Assembly: GCF_038066635.1 (NCBI RefSeq)
Contig: NZ_JBBUTI010000005.1
Span: 186,001 to 250,000 of the forward strand
From: Ideonella margarita
Lineage (GTDB): Bacteria > Pseudomonadota > Gammaproteobacteria > Burkholderiales > Burkholderiaceae_C
Length of the DNA stretch: 64,000 nucleotides
Direction: 5' to 3'
A model generated the notes under the pieces. It saw only the letters and a program-made list of their open reading frames with translations. It did no database searches and had not been told where the DNA came from. The translations under genes and the position numbers were made by a program. This document shows positions 28,494 to 36,282 of this stretch, piece after piece (within the stretch, counting starts at the first letter, position 1; each line of letters starts with the position of its first letter).

Positions 28494-29594
28494 ATGACCG
28501 CCCTGCCCGCTTCCACACCGTCCACCGCCCTACCCCACACGCCCGCGGGCGAACCCCGTCTGACGTCGTTGTCACACGGCGGCGGCTGCGGCTGCAAGAT
28601 CGCACCAGGGGTGCTGAGCGAAATCCTCAAGGGCACGGCCGCGATGCCCCTGCCGCCGGAATTGCTGGTGGGCATCGAGACCGCCGACGACGCCGCCGTG
28701 TACCGGCTCAACGACGAGCAGGCGTTGATCGCGACGACCGACTTTTTCATGCCGATCGTCGACGACCCGTTCGACTTCGGCCGCATCGCGGCCACCAATG
28801 CCATCAGCGATGTGTATGCGATGGGCGGCCGCCCCATCATGGCGCTGGCCCTGGTGGGCATGCCGATCAATGTGCTGTCGACCACCACCATCGGGCGTGT
28901 GCTGGAGGGTGGCGCCAGTATTTGCCGGCAGGCTGGCATTCCAGTGGCAGGCGGCCACACGATCGACTCGGTGGAAGCCATCTACGGTCTGGTGGCGCTG
29001 GGCCTGGTGCACCCCGACCGCATCAAGCGCAATGCTGACGCCCGCCCCGGCGATGTGCTGGTGCTCGGCAAGCCGGTTGGGGTGGGCGTGATGTCAGCGG
29101 CCCTGAAGAAGGGCCTGCTGGATGCCGCGGGCTACGGCCGGATGATCGACACCACGACGCGGCTCAACACCCCGGGCCCTGACCTGGCGGCCCTGGACGG
29201 CGTGCATGCGCTGACGGATGTGACCGGCTTCGGCCTGGCCGGGCACGCGCTGGAGCTGGCCCGGGGCGCGCGCTGCGACGTGGCGATTGATTGGCGCGCC
29301 GTGCCGCTGCTGGACGGCGTTCAAGCCTTGGCTGAGCAAGGCCTGATCACGGGCGCGTCCGGGCGCAACTGGGCCGGCTACGGCACACAGGTGACGTTGC
29401 CAGGCGATTTCAGCGAGGTGGACCGCGCCCTGCTCACCGACCCGCAAACCAGTGGTGGTTTGCTGGTGTCGTGCGATGCAGCGTCGGTGGACGCCGTGCT
29501 GGCGGTGTTCCAGCGGCACGGCTTCGGCAACGCGGCGGTCGTGGGCGAAGTGCTCGCCTGCCAGTACGCTGCGCCGCGCCTGCGCGTGATCTGA
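28494..29594 (+). CDS. selD: Selenide, water dikinase
   Basis: 366 residues from ATG 28494. Makes selenophosphate from selenide and ATP for selenocysteine and/or selenouridine synthesis. The N-terminal Gly-rich catalytic loop GGGCGCK (C32, C34, K35) has Cys rather than selenocysteine. ALIATTDFFMPIVDDPFDFG, NAISDVYAMGGRPIMALAL and LTDPQTSGGLLVS are family signatures. No clear ribosome site; an in-frame ATG at 28431 is possible. Divergent from the PhnCDE-like transporter; selA, selB or mnmH are not in the window. Confidence 0.95.
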   Translation: MTALPASTPSTALPHTPAGEPRLTSLSHGGGCGCKIAPGVLSEILKGTAAMPLPPELLVGIETADDAAVYRLNDEQALIATTDFFMPIVDDPFDFGRIAATNAISDVYAMGGRPIMALALVGMPINVLSTTTIGRVLEGGASICRQAGIPVAGGHTIDSVEAIYGLVALGLVHPDRIKRNADARPGDVLVLGKPVGVGVMSAALKKGLLDAAGYGRMIDTTTRLNTPGPDLAALDGVHALTDVTGFGLAGHALELARGARCDVAIDWRAVPLLDGVQALAEQGLITGASGRNWAGYGTQVTLPGDFSEVDRALLTDPQTSGGLLVSCDAASVDAVLAVFQRHGFGNAAVVGEVLACQYAAPRLRVI

Positions 29595-29603
29595 GCGTGG
29601 CCC

Positions 29604-29623
29604 GAGGCTGCCGCAGCGGCCTC
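29604..29623. terminator. Weak hairpin between selD and infA
   Basis: GAGGCTGC (29604-29611), loop CGCA, GCGGCCTC (29616-29623), with one G-U pair, in the 38-bp gap between convergent selD and infA. No T-run. Confidence 0.4.
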
Positions 29624-29632
29624 AAGTCGACA

Positions 29633-29890
29633 TCAGAAGCGGCGGGGAGCCGGACCGGCCGGGCCGCGACGCTCGATGTGACGGAAGGTGATGCGACCCT
29701 TCGTCAGATCGTAAGGCGACAGTTCCAGCGACACCGCGTCACCCGCGAGGATGCGGATGTGGTGCTTCTTCATCTTGCCCGACGTGTAGGCGACGAGCTG
29801 GTGACCGTTTTCCAGCGTGACGCGGAAACGCGAGTCAGGCAGGACTTCGTCAACCTTGCCGTTCATTTCAATCAGTTCTTCCTTGGCCAT
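29633..29890 (-). CDS. infA: Translation initiation factor IF-1
   Basis: 85 residues: MAKEELIEMNGKVDEVLPDS with an S1/OB fold, GHQLVAYTSGKMKKHHIRIL and SPYDLTKGRITFRH. IF-1 binds the ribosomal A site during initiation. The usual IF-1 ends near ITFR; here an extra Gly/Pro/Arg tail (about 14 residues) follows, as in second, variant infA copies of Burkholderiales. It is not beside ribosomal protein genes, so it is probably an additional copy. GGAG site before the ATG. Confidence 0.95.
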   Translation of the reverse strand: MAKEELIEMNGKVDEVLPDSRFRVTLENGHQLVAYTSGKMKKHHIRILAGDAVSLELSPYDLTKGRITFRHIERRGPAGPAPRRF

Positions 29891-29925
29891 GTGTGCTCCG
29901 GTGCGAATGTGGATATTGGGGTGGG

Positions 29926-30156
29926 TCAGTGGGCAGCGTCAATCCAACGCAGCCCTTCTTGTGTCGCATAGCGATCAGCCGCGGCTGCCGAACGGAAGGA
30001 TGGCGTGAAGCGCATCACCCGGTCGGTGGTGTTGGTGCCGCGACCCGAACGGATCGACACGCCAGCGCTGAAGCAGCCATCGGGCAGCGACCGCGTCAGC
30101 GGGGAAACTTGATACTTGCCCACTTGCATATGGGCGATTTTCTTCTTCTGGTTCAT
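29926..30156 (-). CDS. Small conserved-type hypothetical protein
   Basis: 76 residues. VSPLTRSLPDGCFSAGVSIR, then RGTNTTDRVMRFTPSFRSAA and AADRYATQEGLRWI: alternating strands and a C-terminal helix. Similar short proteins are common in Burkholderiales genomes near infA or cold-shock genes, but no function is established. It lies 35 bp upstream of infA and may be co-transcribed. Confidence 0.7.
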   Translation of the reverse strand: MNQKKKIAHMQVGKYQVSPLTRSLPDGCFSAGVSIRSGRGTNTTDRVMRFTPSFRSAAAADRYATQEGLRWIDAAH

Positions 30157-30215
30157 TTTCTCTCAAGGGCGGCGTTGCCTTTTAGCTGAAACGCTCACCC
30201 GCAATCTCTGGTTCG

Positions 30216-30920
30216 TCAGTGCCGTCGGTAACTCAACAGGCGGCCGCGGTAGGCGGCCCGCTCGTCGGTGGCGACGTCCTGCAGGATGCTTTCCTGCAGC
30301 GCATAGCCCATGTCACTCATGTGCCTGTGAAACGGCGCACGGTTGCCACGGTTCGGGTCGACGATCAGCACCTCGCCCACCGGGGTGGCATGACGTTCGA
30401 TGTAGCGCGCCAGCACCCCACCCTCGTCACGCTCATAAAGCACGTCGCTGCCGATGATGAGGTCAAAGCGACCTTGCACCTTCGGGCCCGGCAACGGCGT
30501 TTCGCCGGGCAATGGATCAGGATCCTCACTGCGCAGCCAGTCACCATGGCAATACGGCAGATCAATCAGATCATTCAGCAACAGGTTGTCTCGCAGGAAC
30601 TGCCCTGCCAGCGGATGGCAATCGCTGGCAGTCACGTCACTGCCCCGCCGGTGGCACACCAGGCTCGCCAGGGCGAGGCCGCAGCCGATTTCCAGGATGC
30701 GTTCCCCGTCCACCATCTCGCGCCGGGCCATGGCATCAGCCAGCTGCAGTCCGGACGGCCACACCTGGCCAAACAGCGGCCAGAAAGCTGACGAAATGCC
30801 CAACGCCTCGGCATGGCCAAGTGGGTCGGAGAATTGCTGGTTGTTCAGCAGAGACTGTATGTTCAGGGCGTTGACACCCTGAAAATTGATGTGCTCACTC
30901 TTGAGCAGATAACCGGGCAT
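30216..30920 (-). CDS. Class I SAM-dependent methyltransferase (METTL/Nnt1-like)
   Basis: 234 residues from ATG 30920 (MPGYLLKSEHINFQGVNAL). SAM motif I ILEIGCGLALASLVCHRRGS; VTASDCHPLAGQFLRDNLLL; DLIIGSDVLYERD. The W-P-S-G-L-Q-L-A lead-in and SDVLYE match the lysine-methyltransferase/Nnt1 group (PF10294). It may modify a protein lysine; the target is unknown. A longer frame to 31079 adds only unconserved residues. Confidence 0.85.
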   Translation of the reverse strand: MPGYLLKSEHINFQGVNALNIQSLLNNQQFSDPLGHAEALGISSAFWPLFGQVWPSGLQLADAMARREMVDGERILEIGCGLALASLVCHRRGSDVTASDCHPLAGQFLRDNLLLNDLIDLPYCHGDWLRSEDPDPLPGETPLPGPKVQGRFDLIIGSDVLYERDEGGVLARYIERHATPVGEVLIVDPNRGNRAPFHRHMSDMGYALQESILQDVATDERAAYRGRLLSYRRH

Positions 30921-31392
30921 GGCCGGGATTCCTCGCGTCCGGACTGCGTGCTGACACGAAAGCCCCATGATTCGGCGCTGTGCTGCGCGGCGATGTTCAA
31001 GGGGCAACGGCCGCCCTTGGTGAGAACAAGGGCCAGCGCGACCAAAAGGCCAACACGCGAGGCAGAACGAGAACGCCACTCATCGTTTGGCCCCGAAGAC
31101 CCCGGCACGTGAACGCAGGGTGTGGGCCAGCTTCTGTCAGCGGCGCAGAGCGGATTGTATCTGATGCGAGGAATCTCCACACGGACGTTGGAAAAGCCTG
31201 TGGAGAACTGGTGCGCGCGGGCTGCAAGTGCCTGATTTTAAAGAGTGTTTTACAGGCTGCTGCAAAACAGGGCAGGGCGCCGGACGCTGAACTCGAAAGC
31301 TCCACACCAGCGCTGGACAAGCTTGTGGACAACACGGGGGGCAGTGCGGCAAGTGCCTGATTCACATGGACTTTTGTTCCAGTGCCACGGAA
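30921..31392. other. Intergenic region beyond rep with DnaA-box-like repeats
   Basis: About 470 bp without a convincing gene. It contains a duplicated 39-bp element and three DnaA-box-like 9-mers (next entry), plus GGATTGTATCTGATGCG at 31152-31168, which is nearly repeated at 32951-32967 at the rep start. ORFs on both strands here have no family features. Confidence 0.5.
31199..31362 (+). repeat. Duplicated 39-bp element with DnaA-box-like 9-mers
   Basis: Copies at 31199-31237 and 31324-31362 share TGTGGA-N-AAC at the left end and CAAGTGCCTGATT at the right end with identical spacing. TGTGGAGAA (31199-31207) and TGTGGACAA (31324-31332) are each one base from the DnaA box complement TGTGGATAA; a third, inverted, two-mismatch site is ATCTCCACA at 31173-31181. 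They lie just downstream of rep and may be an accessory part of the origin. Confidence 0.5.
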
Positions 31393-32979
31393 TCAGGCAG
31401 CGTCGCCAAGCTCTGCTGCAATGTCGAGCAACTGCTCGGGCGTCGGCTTGTCCCATTGATCGCCCAGCGTGCCTTGGGCGTAGTAGCGCACCATCTCCTG
31501 CATCACGATCGGGTGCGTCCAGCCACTGGTTTGCAGGCGCTTGCGGATCGACGGATGCATCTGGCGTGCCTCCATATCGAGCAGCAGGTCGTCACTGAGG
31601 GCCTGCTGCACCTCGGGCGAGAGGCGATGGATGTCGGCCACCACCTGGTCGCGCCGGCGGCGGATCCATTCCTCGGCCCAGCGGGTCTGCCGCCGGCTCT
31701 GGATCTCACGGCTTTCCGGGCTCCGCGGGTCGGCCTTGGCTTCGCGCTCGGCGACGCGGGCATTGGCGCGCTCGAGCTCCCCGGGCATCAGGCTGCGCAG
31801 GTAGCGGTACGGATCACGCAGCGGGGCAGGGAAGGCGGACGCCGCACGGGTAGCCAGCAGCTGCAAGCCGGATTTCAGGGCGTCCACACCAAACTCGGCC
31901 TGCAATTCCTCGGCCTTGTCGGCGTCAATACCCAGGCGTTGCGCCTCGACCACCTGGCTGAGATCAACCGCCTCGGGGGCTTGGGCAAGAGCCAGCGACG
32001 ACTGCTTCTTCGGGCGGATGAGGAACTGGATTTCCGCGATGAAGCGGCCTTCCTTGTGCTCGACCAGCTCGATGTCCAGGTCGGTGATGGCACTGACCTC
32101 GGCGATCGCCGGCTTCAGCGTGTCGCGCTTGAAGATGCGGTACTCCAGCTTGGCGGTGCGCTCGGTTTCCGGCTGGCCGCTCAGCACCGGGCGCCACCAG
32201 CGCCAGTGCTGCCGCGCCGTGCGGCCGACGTCCTTGTAGCGGGTGCAGATTTCGTAGAGGGCGATGCCGGCGTGAGACCGCAACTGGCTAATCACCTCCA
32301 GCTTCAGGCGCGCAAACACCGTGGGCTCGAGCAGCTCCTGCTTCAGATTCACGGCGTACGACCACTCGACCCAGACTTGCCCGCGCTCTTTGGTGAGCTT
32401 GGCATGGGCCAAGAGGCCGGACACGTTCCAGGCCGCACCTTCACCGGTGGTGGGCGATTGCCACTCCACCGTGGTGGAGACCATGGCGCGCAGGTGCTTC
32501 TTGATCAGGGCATGGTCGTTGGAATCGAAATCGACCCCGCGCACCACGCGCTCAAGAGGCGCACGAAACACCTCGCGCTCGAGACCTTGCTCCTGCGCCT
32601 CGTAGAGCAGCACGTTGTAGCTCTTGCGCCCCAGCGAGGTGATGCGGGCAGATTTCGGCACGATCGCCAGCGTGTTCACCGGCTTGCGCAGCGGCTGGGA
32701 GACTTCGAGCGGTTCGCCCCACGAAGAGGGCTGAGCTTGAGGTGCAAGCGCTGTTGCACGTGAGCGAGTCACGCGCGTGGCGCGCTTGGCTGGCACCGGC
32801 ACGGCATCAACAGAGCCCTCAGGTGCATCGGCAAGATCACTCGAGAGCTCAAGTGCAACTGAATCGGCAGTTTCAGGGCGCAGGTCGGCCTTCAAATCGA
32901 CTTCAGCGACATGAAGAGGGGAGGGCAGGGTGGGGCGACGAGCCATGGATGGATCGTACCTGATGCGTGAGGGGTGCAT
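31393..32979 (-). CDS. Rep_3-type replication initiator protein
   Basis: Up to 528 residues. The central part (about 125-370) has the two winged-helix layout of Rep_3-family initiators, with SHAGIALYEICTRYKDVGRT and HWRWWRPVLSG in the first domain and KPAIAEVSAITDLDIELVEH in the second. A long basic/helical C-terminal extension (about 390-528) follows. Proteins of this kind initiate replication of Burkholderiales chromids and megaplasmids by binding iterons. It is divergent from parAB around an iteron region. Start uncertain: ATG 32979 (used) or ATG 32946 (MARRPTLPSPL); neither has a good ribosome site. Confidence 0.88.
   Translation of the reverse strand: MHPSRIRYDPSMARRPTLPSPLHVAEVDLKADLRPETADSVALELSSDLADAPEGSVDAVPVPAKRATRVTRSRATALAPQAQPSSWGEPLEVSQPLRKPVNTLAIVPKSARITSLGRKSYNVLLYEAQEQGLEREVFRAPLERVVRGVDFDSNDHALIKKHLRAMVSTTVEWQSPTTGEGAAWNVSGLLAHAKLTKERGQVWVEWSYAVNLKQELLEPTVFARLKLEVISQLRSHAGIALYEICTRYKDVGRTARQHWRWWRPVLSGQPETERTAKLEYRIFKRDTLKPAIAEVSAITDLDIELVEHKEGRFIAEIQFLIRPKKQSSLALAQAPEAVDLSQVVEAQRLGIDADKAEELQAEFGVDALKSGLQLLATRAASAFPAPLRDPYRYLRSLMPGELERANARVAEREAKADPRSPESREIQSRRQTRWAEEWIRRRRDQVVADIHRLSPEVQQALSDDLLLDMEARQMHPSIRKRLQTSGWTHPIVMQEMVRYYAQGTLGDQWDKPTPEQLLDIAAELGDAA
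32951..32967. repeat. 17-bp element shared with the rep downstream region
   Basis: GGATCGTACCTGATGCG matches GGATTGTATCTGATGCG (31152-31168) at 15 of 17 positions. On the minus strand both read CGCATCAG-TAC-ATCC, here within or just before the rep start. Confidence 0.4.
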
Positions 32980-33024
32980 TCACATGACGAATACCGGGGT
33001 GTAGCCCGGGAAAGGCGATAGTGA

Positions 33025-33606
33025 TTCAGGTGAGTTGGCTGATGAACCACGCATTGGCCACAAATTCGTCAAGCGTGTGCATTGCGTCAAGCTTGGCGGG
33101 CTGATTCCTGAAAACTCTCACTTGAGCAGCTTGCGGAGATGCCGAGGTGCCGTTGGTTGGAGCCCCCGGCGTGATCACGCATCTCCCGAAAACCCTCACC
33201 TCAATTCGCGAGAACGCCTGAAAGCGGTCGCAAGGCTTGGATCCCGAAAAGTCTCCAGGCTGTTTCATTGAATTCCAGTGCCATCGACTTTGAGTCACAG
33301 CCTGTCTCCCGAAAAGTCTCACATGAGTACAGGCTGGCCCGCTGTGAGCAGAAGAACACACTGAAATGTTCAGAACAACGCGAACGCGACAGCGTGTCCC
33401 GCCGGGCTTTGTGAAGCGCCGTCAGATCACCCCCGAAAATCCTCACCTGAGCGTGATCGCGATCAACGGATCGTGCACCGATGTGCGATTCCTCGGTTGC
33501 CCCGTATCCATGCACCCTCGTTCCTGTAAAAGCTCCGCAGCATCCCGCCAGCCTGCATCGAACATCCTGAAAAGCCGCCACTTCGTCCTGTATCCACTCA
33601 CCTGAA
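33025..33606. repeat. 11-bp inverted pair enclosing the iteron region
   Basis: TTCAGGTGAGT (33025-33035) and its exact complement ACTCACCTGAA (33596-33606) flank all six iterons. Each contains the CTCACCTGA tail of the iteron; the left copy lies 46 bp before the rep start, where Rep_3 autoregulatory operators made of inverted iteron halves are commonly found. Confidence 0.55.
33107..33585 (+). repeat. Iteron array (putative replication origin)
   Basis: Six direct copies of a 20-bp unit, consensus CCYGAAAANNCTCACNTGAG, at 33107-33126, 33185-33204, 33243-33262 (tail degenerate), 33308-33327, 33432-33451 and 33566-33585 (tail degenerate); a weaker relative is at 33523-33540. All are on the plus strand with irregular spacing of 58-134 bp. 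Direct repeats between a Rep_3 gene and parA are the expected initiator-binding sites. The rest of this 870-bp gap holds no convincing gene. Confidence 0.8.
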
Positions 33607-33700
33607 ATGCCATAAGTGTTTGATTTATAACGACAAATTGACGCCTAAAGGTATTGAAGGGTTTTGATGTATTGAATTTATTAAACCCGTGGGTTCCTTC
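33605..33700. other. AT-rich stretch, candidate DNA-unwinding element
   Basis: In contrast to the GC-rich surroundings, this stretch is dominated by A and T (for example TTTGATTTATAACGACAAAT and TGTATTGAATTTATTAAA). It lies directly beside the last iteron and the inverted-pair arm, as unwinding elements do in iteron origins. It could also hold the parA promoter. Confidence 0.6.
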
Positions 33701-33795
33701 CTGGAAAAGAACACGTCAAGACCACAATGCGCCGAGCGCGTGAAGTTGCGGAGGAATTCTTTCCAACGCATGCTTCTGTTGACACAATAGAGGGT

Positions 33796-33810
33796 GTTGA
33801 ACGGTTCAAC
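33796..33810. other. Candidate parS site 1 (GTTGAACGGTTCAAC)
   Basis: A 15-bp sequence made of perfect 7-bp arms GTTGAAC/GTTCAAC around a central G, 39 bp before the parA start. Identical to the copies at 35054, 35494 and 35992, and one base from that at 38510. Confidence 0.75.
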
Positions 33811-33848
33811 GTCAAGTTGGCGTTGACTGCCGAACCAGGAGATTCACG

Positions 33849-35126
33849 TTGGACAGACTATCCGTCAAAGCGCCCAAATCCATATCGCTCGCAGACATTG
33901 CTGAGCAAGCGGAACGGGCTGTGGCCATGATGGGCCAGATTCGCGCCGCCATGTTGGCGCCCACCGCACGCAAAGTACCGCCGCTTTTCAACCTCAGCCA
34001 GCTTGCTGCGCTGTGCGGCATTGAAAAGGGCTCTCTCAGCCATCGTCTTGGCAAAGGGGATTTGCCTGTTGGACGACTCAACGAGGCGGGAAGCCGCCGC
34101 GAGTTCAACCTGGAAGAGGCGCGAACCTGGATCCGTGAATACCGCAAGGAATACCTGCGGCCAGCGGGCGCCGAAGCGGTCACGATCAGCATTGGCAACT
34201 TCAAGGGTGGCGTCAGCAAAACCACGACGGCTGTGACGCTGGCGCAAGGCCTGTCTTTGCTGGGGCACCGCGTGCTGGTCATCGACACTGACCCGCAGGG
34301 TTCCCTCACCACCTTGTTCGGCATCTTGCCGGACACGGAGGTCGATGAAGAGGACACCATCTTGCCGCTGGCGATGGGCACCGAGACGTCGATCCGTTAT
34401 GCGATTCGACCGTCGTACTGGAACGGCATTGACCTGGTTGCGGCTGCGCCTGTGCTGTTCGGCGCAGAGTTCGCCTTGCCCGCACGCCAAACCCAGGAGC
34501 CGGGCTTCGAGTTCTGGCGTGTGCTGGATCTGGGCATCGACGATGTGCGCGATGAGTACGACGTGATCGTGATCGATACACCGCCGGCATTGTCGTACAC
34601 CACCATCAATGCGTTCATGGCGTCGAACGGCATCATCATGCCGCTGCCGCCCAATGCGCTCGACTTTGCGTCGGCGTCGCAGTTCTGGAGTTTGTTCTCC
34701 GACCTGACCGCCGAGCTGCTGACCAAGCGCGGCTTGACCAAGGACTTCGACTTCATCCACGTGTTGCTGGCCCGGGTGGACAGCACCGATGCCGCCAGCA
34801 ACATCGTTCGGCAGTGGATTGGGCAGACCTACGCCGAGAAGGTGCTGCCGGTTGAAATTCCGAAGACGGCAGTCACGGGTGTCACGGCTGCCGAATTCGG
34901 CACCGTGTACGACGTCGCTCGCTACGACGGCTCCGCCCGTACGTTCAAGCGCGCCCGCGATGCCTACGATTCGTTCGTCGGGCACATTGAGGGTTCGATC
35001 CGCGCGGTCTGGTCGAAGCAAGTGGACGCCTTGGCGGCGTCGCGGGCGCCGGTGTTGAACGGTTCAACGCCGGTGGGGGAGGGCGCCCAAGGCGGCGCAA
35101 ATCCAAGGACGGGAGCTAAGCGATGA
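33849..35126 (+). CDS. parA: ParA-family partition ATPase (chromid type, N-terminal HTH)
   Basis: 425 residues from a TTG at 33849 with AGGAGA 6 nt upstream. An N-terminal regulatory helix-turn-helix (about 46-98, FNLSQLAALCGIEKGSLSHR) is followed by the deviant Walker A KGGVSKTT (119-126), the TDPQGSLTTLFG motif and Walker B VIVIDTPPALS (about 238-248). The HTH form represses its own promoter in type Ia systems. The sequence is very like chromosome-2 ParA of Burkholderia/Cupriavidus. The C-terminal tail contains a parS-like palindrome, translated LNGST (403-407). The stop overlaps the parB start (ATGA). Confidence 0.95.
   Translation: MDRLSVKAPKSISLADIAEQAERAVAMMGQIRAAMLAPTARKVPPLFNLSQLAALCGIEKGSLSHRLGKGDLPVGRLNEAGSRREFNLEEARTWIREYRKEYLRPAGAEAVTISIGNFKGGVSKTTTAVTLAQGLSLLGHRVLVIDTDPQGSLTTLFGILPDTEVDEEDTILPLAMGTETSIRYAIRPSYWNGIDLVAAAPVLFGAEFALPARQTQEPGFEFWRVLDLGIDDVRDEYDVIVIDTPPALSYTTINAFMASNGIIMPLPPNALDFASASQFWSLFSDLTAELLTKRGLTKDFDFIHVLLARVDSTDAASNIVRQWIGQTYAEKVLPVEIPKTAVTGVTAAEFGTVYDVARYDGSARTFKRARDAYDSFVGHIEGSIRAVWSKQVDALAASRAPVLNGSTPVGEGAQGGANPRTGAKR
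35054..35068. other. Candidate parS site 2, inside parA
   Basis: Exact GTTGAACGGTTCAAC inside the last 25 codons of parA, read as LNGST in a Gly/Ala/Pro-rich tail that is not part of the ATPase fold. Confidence 0.72.
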
Positions 35127-36163
35127 GCAAGAAGTTGGCTGCCAAGGCCGGGTTGATCATGGGGCTGCCTTTGCCGGTGGCGGGTGTCGCGCCCGCACCT
35201 GCTGCTCGCCCCGATGTGGATGCAAACGCCGGTCGGCCGAAGACCGCGCCAGGCTCGATGTTGCAGTTCATGTCGAGCCAATCAGCCGCCATCAAGGAAG
35301 CCGATGACCTTCGTGAGCGGCTCAAGGATTTCGACGGGGCGGCGCCCGTGCGCTTGCTTGATCCGAAACTGATCTGTCCTTCCCGGTGGGCGAACCGTCA
35401 CGAAGACTCGTTCACCAGCCCGGAGTTTGAAGAGCTGAAGAACGAGATCGAAAGCGCTGGCGGCAACGTCCAGCCCATTCGCGTTCGGCCCGTGTTGAAC
35501 GGTTCAACGCCGGCGGCGCAGGGCGGGGCGATGTACGAGGTGGTGTTCGGCCACCGCCGGCACCGCGCTTGTCTGGATCTCGGTATCGAGGTGCGCACGC
35601 TGATCGAAGATGCCTCCGACCAGGAGCTGTTCGAGGCGATGGAGCGCGAGAACCGCGGCCGCAAGAACCTGAGCGCCTGGGAGCAGGGCTGCATGTACCG
35701 CAAGGCGTTGGACGAGGGCTTGTACCCGTCGCTGCGCAAGCTGGCTGAGGGCGTCAAGGTAGACGTTTCACTGGTGTCCAAGAGCGTGGCGCTGGCCCGT
35801 CTTCCAGACGCGGTGGTGGCGGCTTTCCCATCGCCGCTGGACATCCAGTTCCGCTGGGCACAGCCGCTGGGTGAGGCCTTGCAGAAGGATCCAGACGGCA
35901 CGCTGAGCCGGGCGCGAGGCCTGAAGGATCAAGCCGCGGTGATGTCCGCAGCGCAAGTGTTCGAGGCCTTGGTCAACCCGAAACAGTCGGCGTTGAACGG
36001 TTCAACGTCACGGGTGACGACGTTGGGGAAGAGTGCCAAGAAGGGTGCCACCGTGACGGCAGATGCCAAGGGCGGTGTGCAGATCAAATTCGCGCCGGGC
36101 GTGGTTCCAGAAGCTCGCCGACAAGACTTGATCAAGCTCATCGAGGGCTTCCTCGCGCTCTGA
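35123..36163 (+). CDS. parB: ParB-family partition protein
   Basis: 346 residues. N-terminal ParB/Spo0J-type CTP-binding domain with SRWANRHEDSF, NVQPIRVRPV and FGHRRHRACLDLG (GHRRH motif), then ENRGRKNLSAWEQG. The central helix-turn-helix is SLRKLAEGVKVDVSLVSKSV; the C-terminal dimerisation region ends RRQDLIKLIEGFLAL. Two parS-like palindromes lie inside: LNGST at 125-129, inserted as an extra loop between the VRPV strand and the VVFGHRRH motif, and LNGST at 291-295 in the linker before the C-terminal domain. ParB should bind these same sites to load onto DNA and stimulate ParA. Confidence 0.94.
   Translation: MSKKLAAKAGLIMGLPLPVAGVAPAPAARPDVDANAGRPKTAPGSMLQFMSSQSAAIKEADDLRERLKDFDGAAPVRLLDPKLICPSRWANRHEDSFTSPEFEELKNEIESAGGNVQPIRVRPVLNGSTPAAQGGAMYEVVFGHRRHRACLDLGIEVRTLIEDASDQELFEAMERENRGRKNLSAWEQGCMYRKALDEGLYPSLRKLAEGVKVDVSLVSKSVALARLPDAVVAAFPSPLDIQFRWAQPLGEALQKDPDGTLSRARGLKDQAAVMSAAQVFEALVNPKQSALNGSTSRVTTLGKSAKKGATVTADAKGGVQIKFAPGVVPEARRQDLIKLIEGFLAL
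35494..35508. other. Candidate parS site 3, inside parB
   Basis: Exact GTTGAACGGTTCAAC, translated LNGST in a loop insertion (followed by PAAQGGAM) within the ParB N-terminal domain. Confidence 0.72.
35992..36006. other. Candidate parS site 4, inside parB
   Basis: Exact GTTGAACGGTTCAAC, translated LNGST in the linker before the ParB C-terminal domain. Confidence 0.72.
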
Positions 36164-36181
36164 GCTGACGACATCGAGTTC

Positions 36182-36223
36182 AAAAAAACGAAGGGGGAGG
36201 GCGCTGAGCCTTCCCCCTTTTTT
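36182..36223. terminator. Bidirectional rho-independent terminator
   Basis: Left arm AGGGGGAGG (36192-36200), right arm CCTTCCCCCT (36209-36218), flanked by seven A (36182-36188) and six T (36218-36223). It can terminate both parAB (plus) and the recombinase (minus), which converge here. Confidence 0.85.
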
Positions 36224-36282
36224 CGTTCTGAAGGCTCTCCCTGCACGATTGGCGCATTGCACTACAGCCCAAAACAGCCGAG

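Noticed and set aside
30980..31365. Overlapping ORFs on both strands downstream of rep
   Set aside because: No family resemblance; the DNA holds structured repeats instead.
33107..33585. CRISPR array
   Set aside because: Repeats are degenerate, 20 bp, irregularly spaced by 58-134 bp, and lie between rep and parA; iterons explain them better.
33201..33930. Small ORFs inside the iteron region and overlapping the parA start
   Set aside because: They run through the iterons and the first palindrome and show no conserved features.
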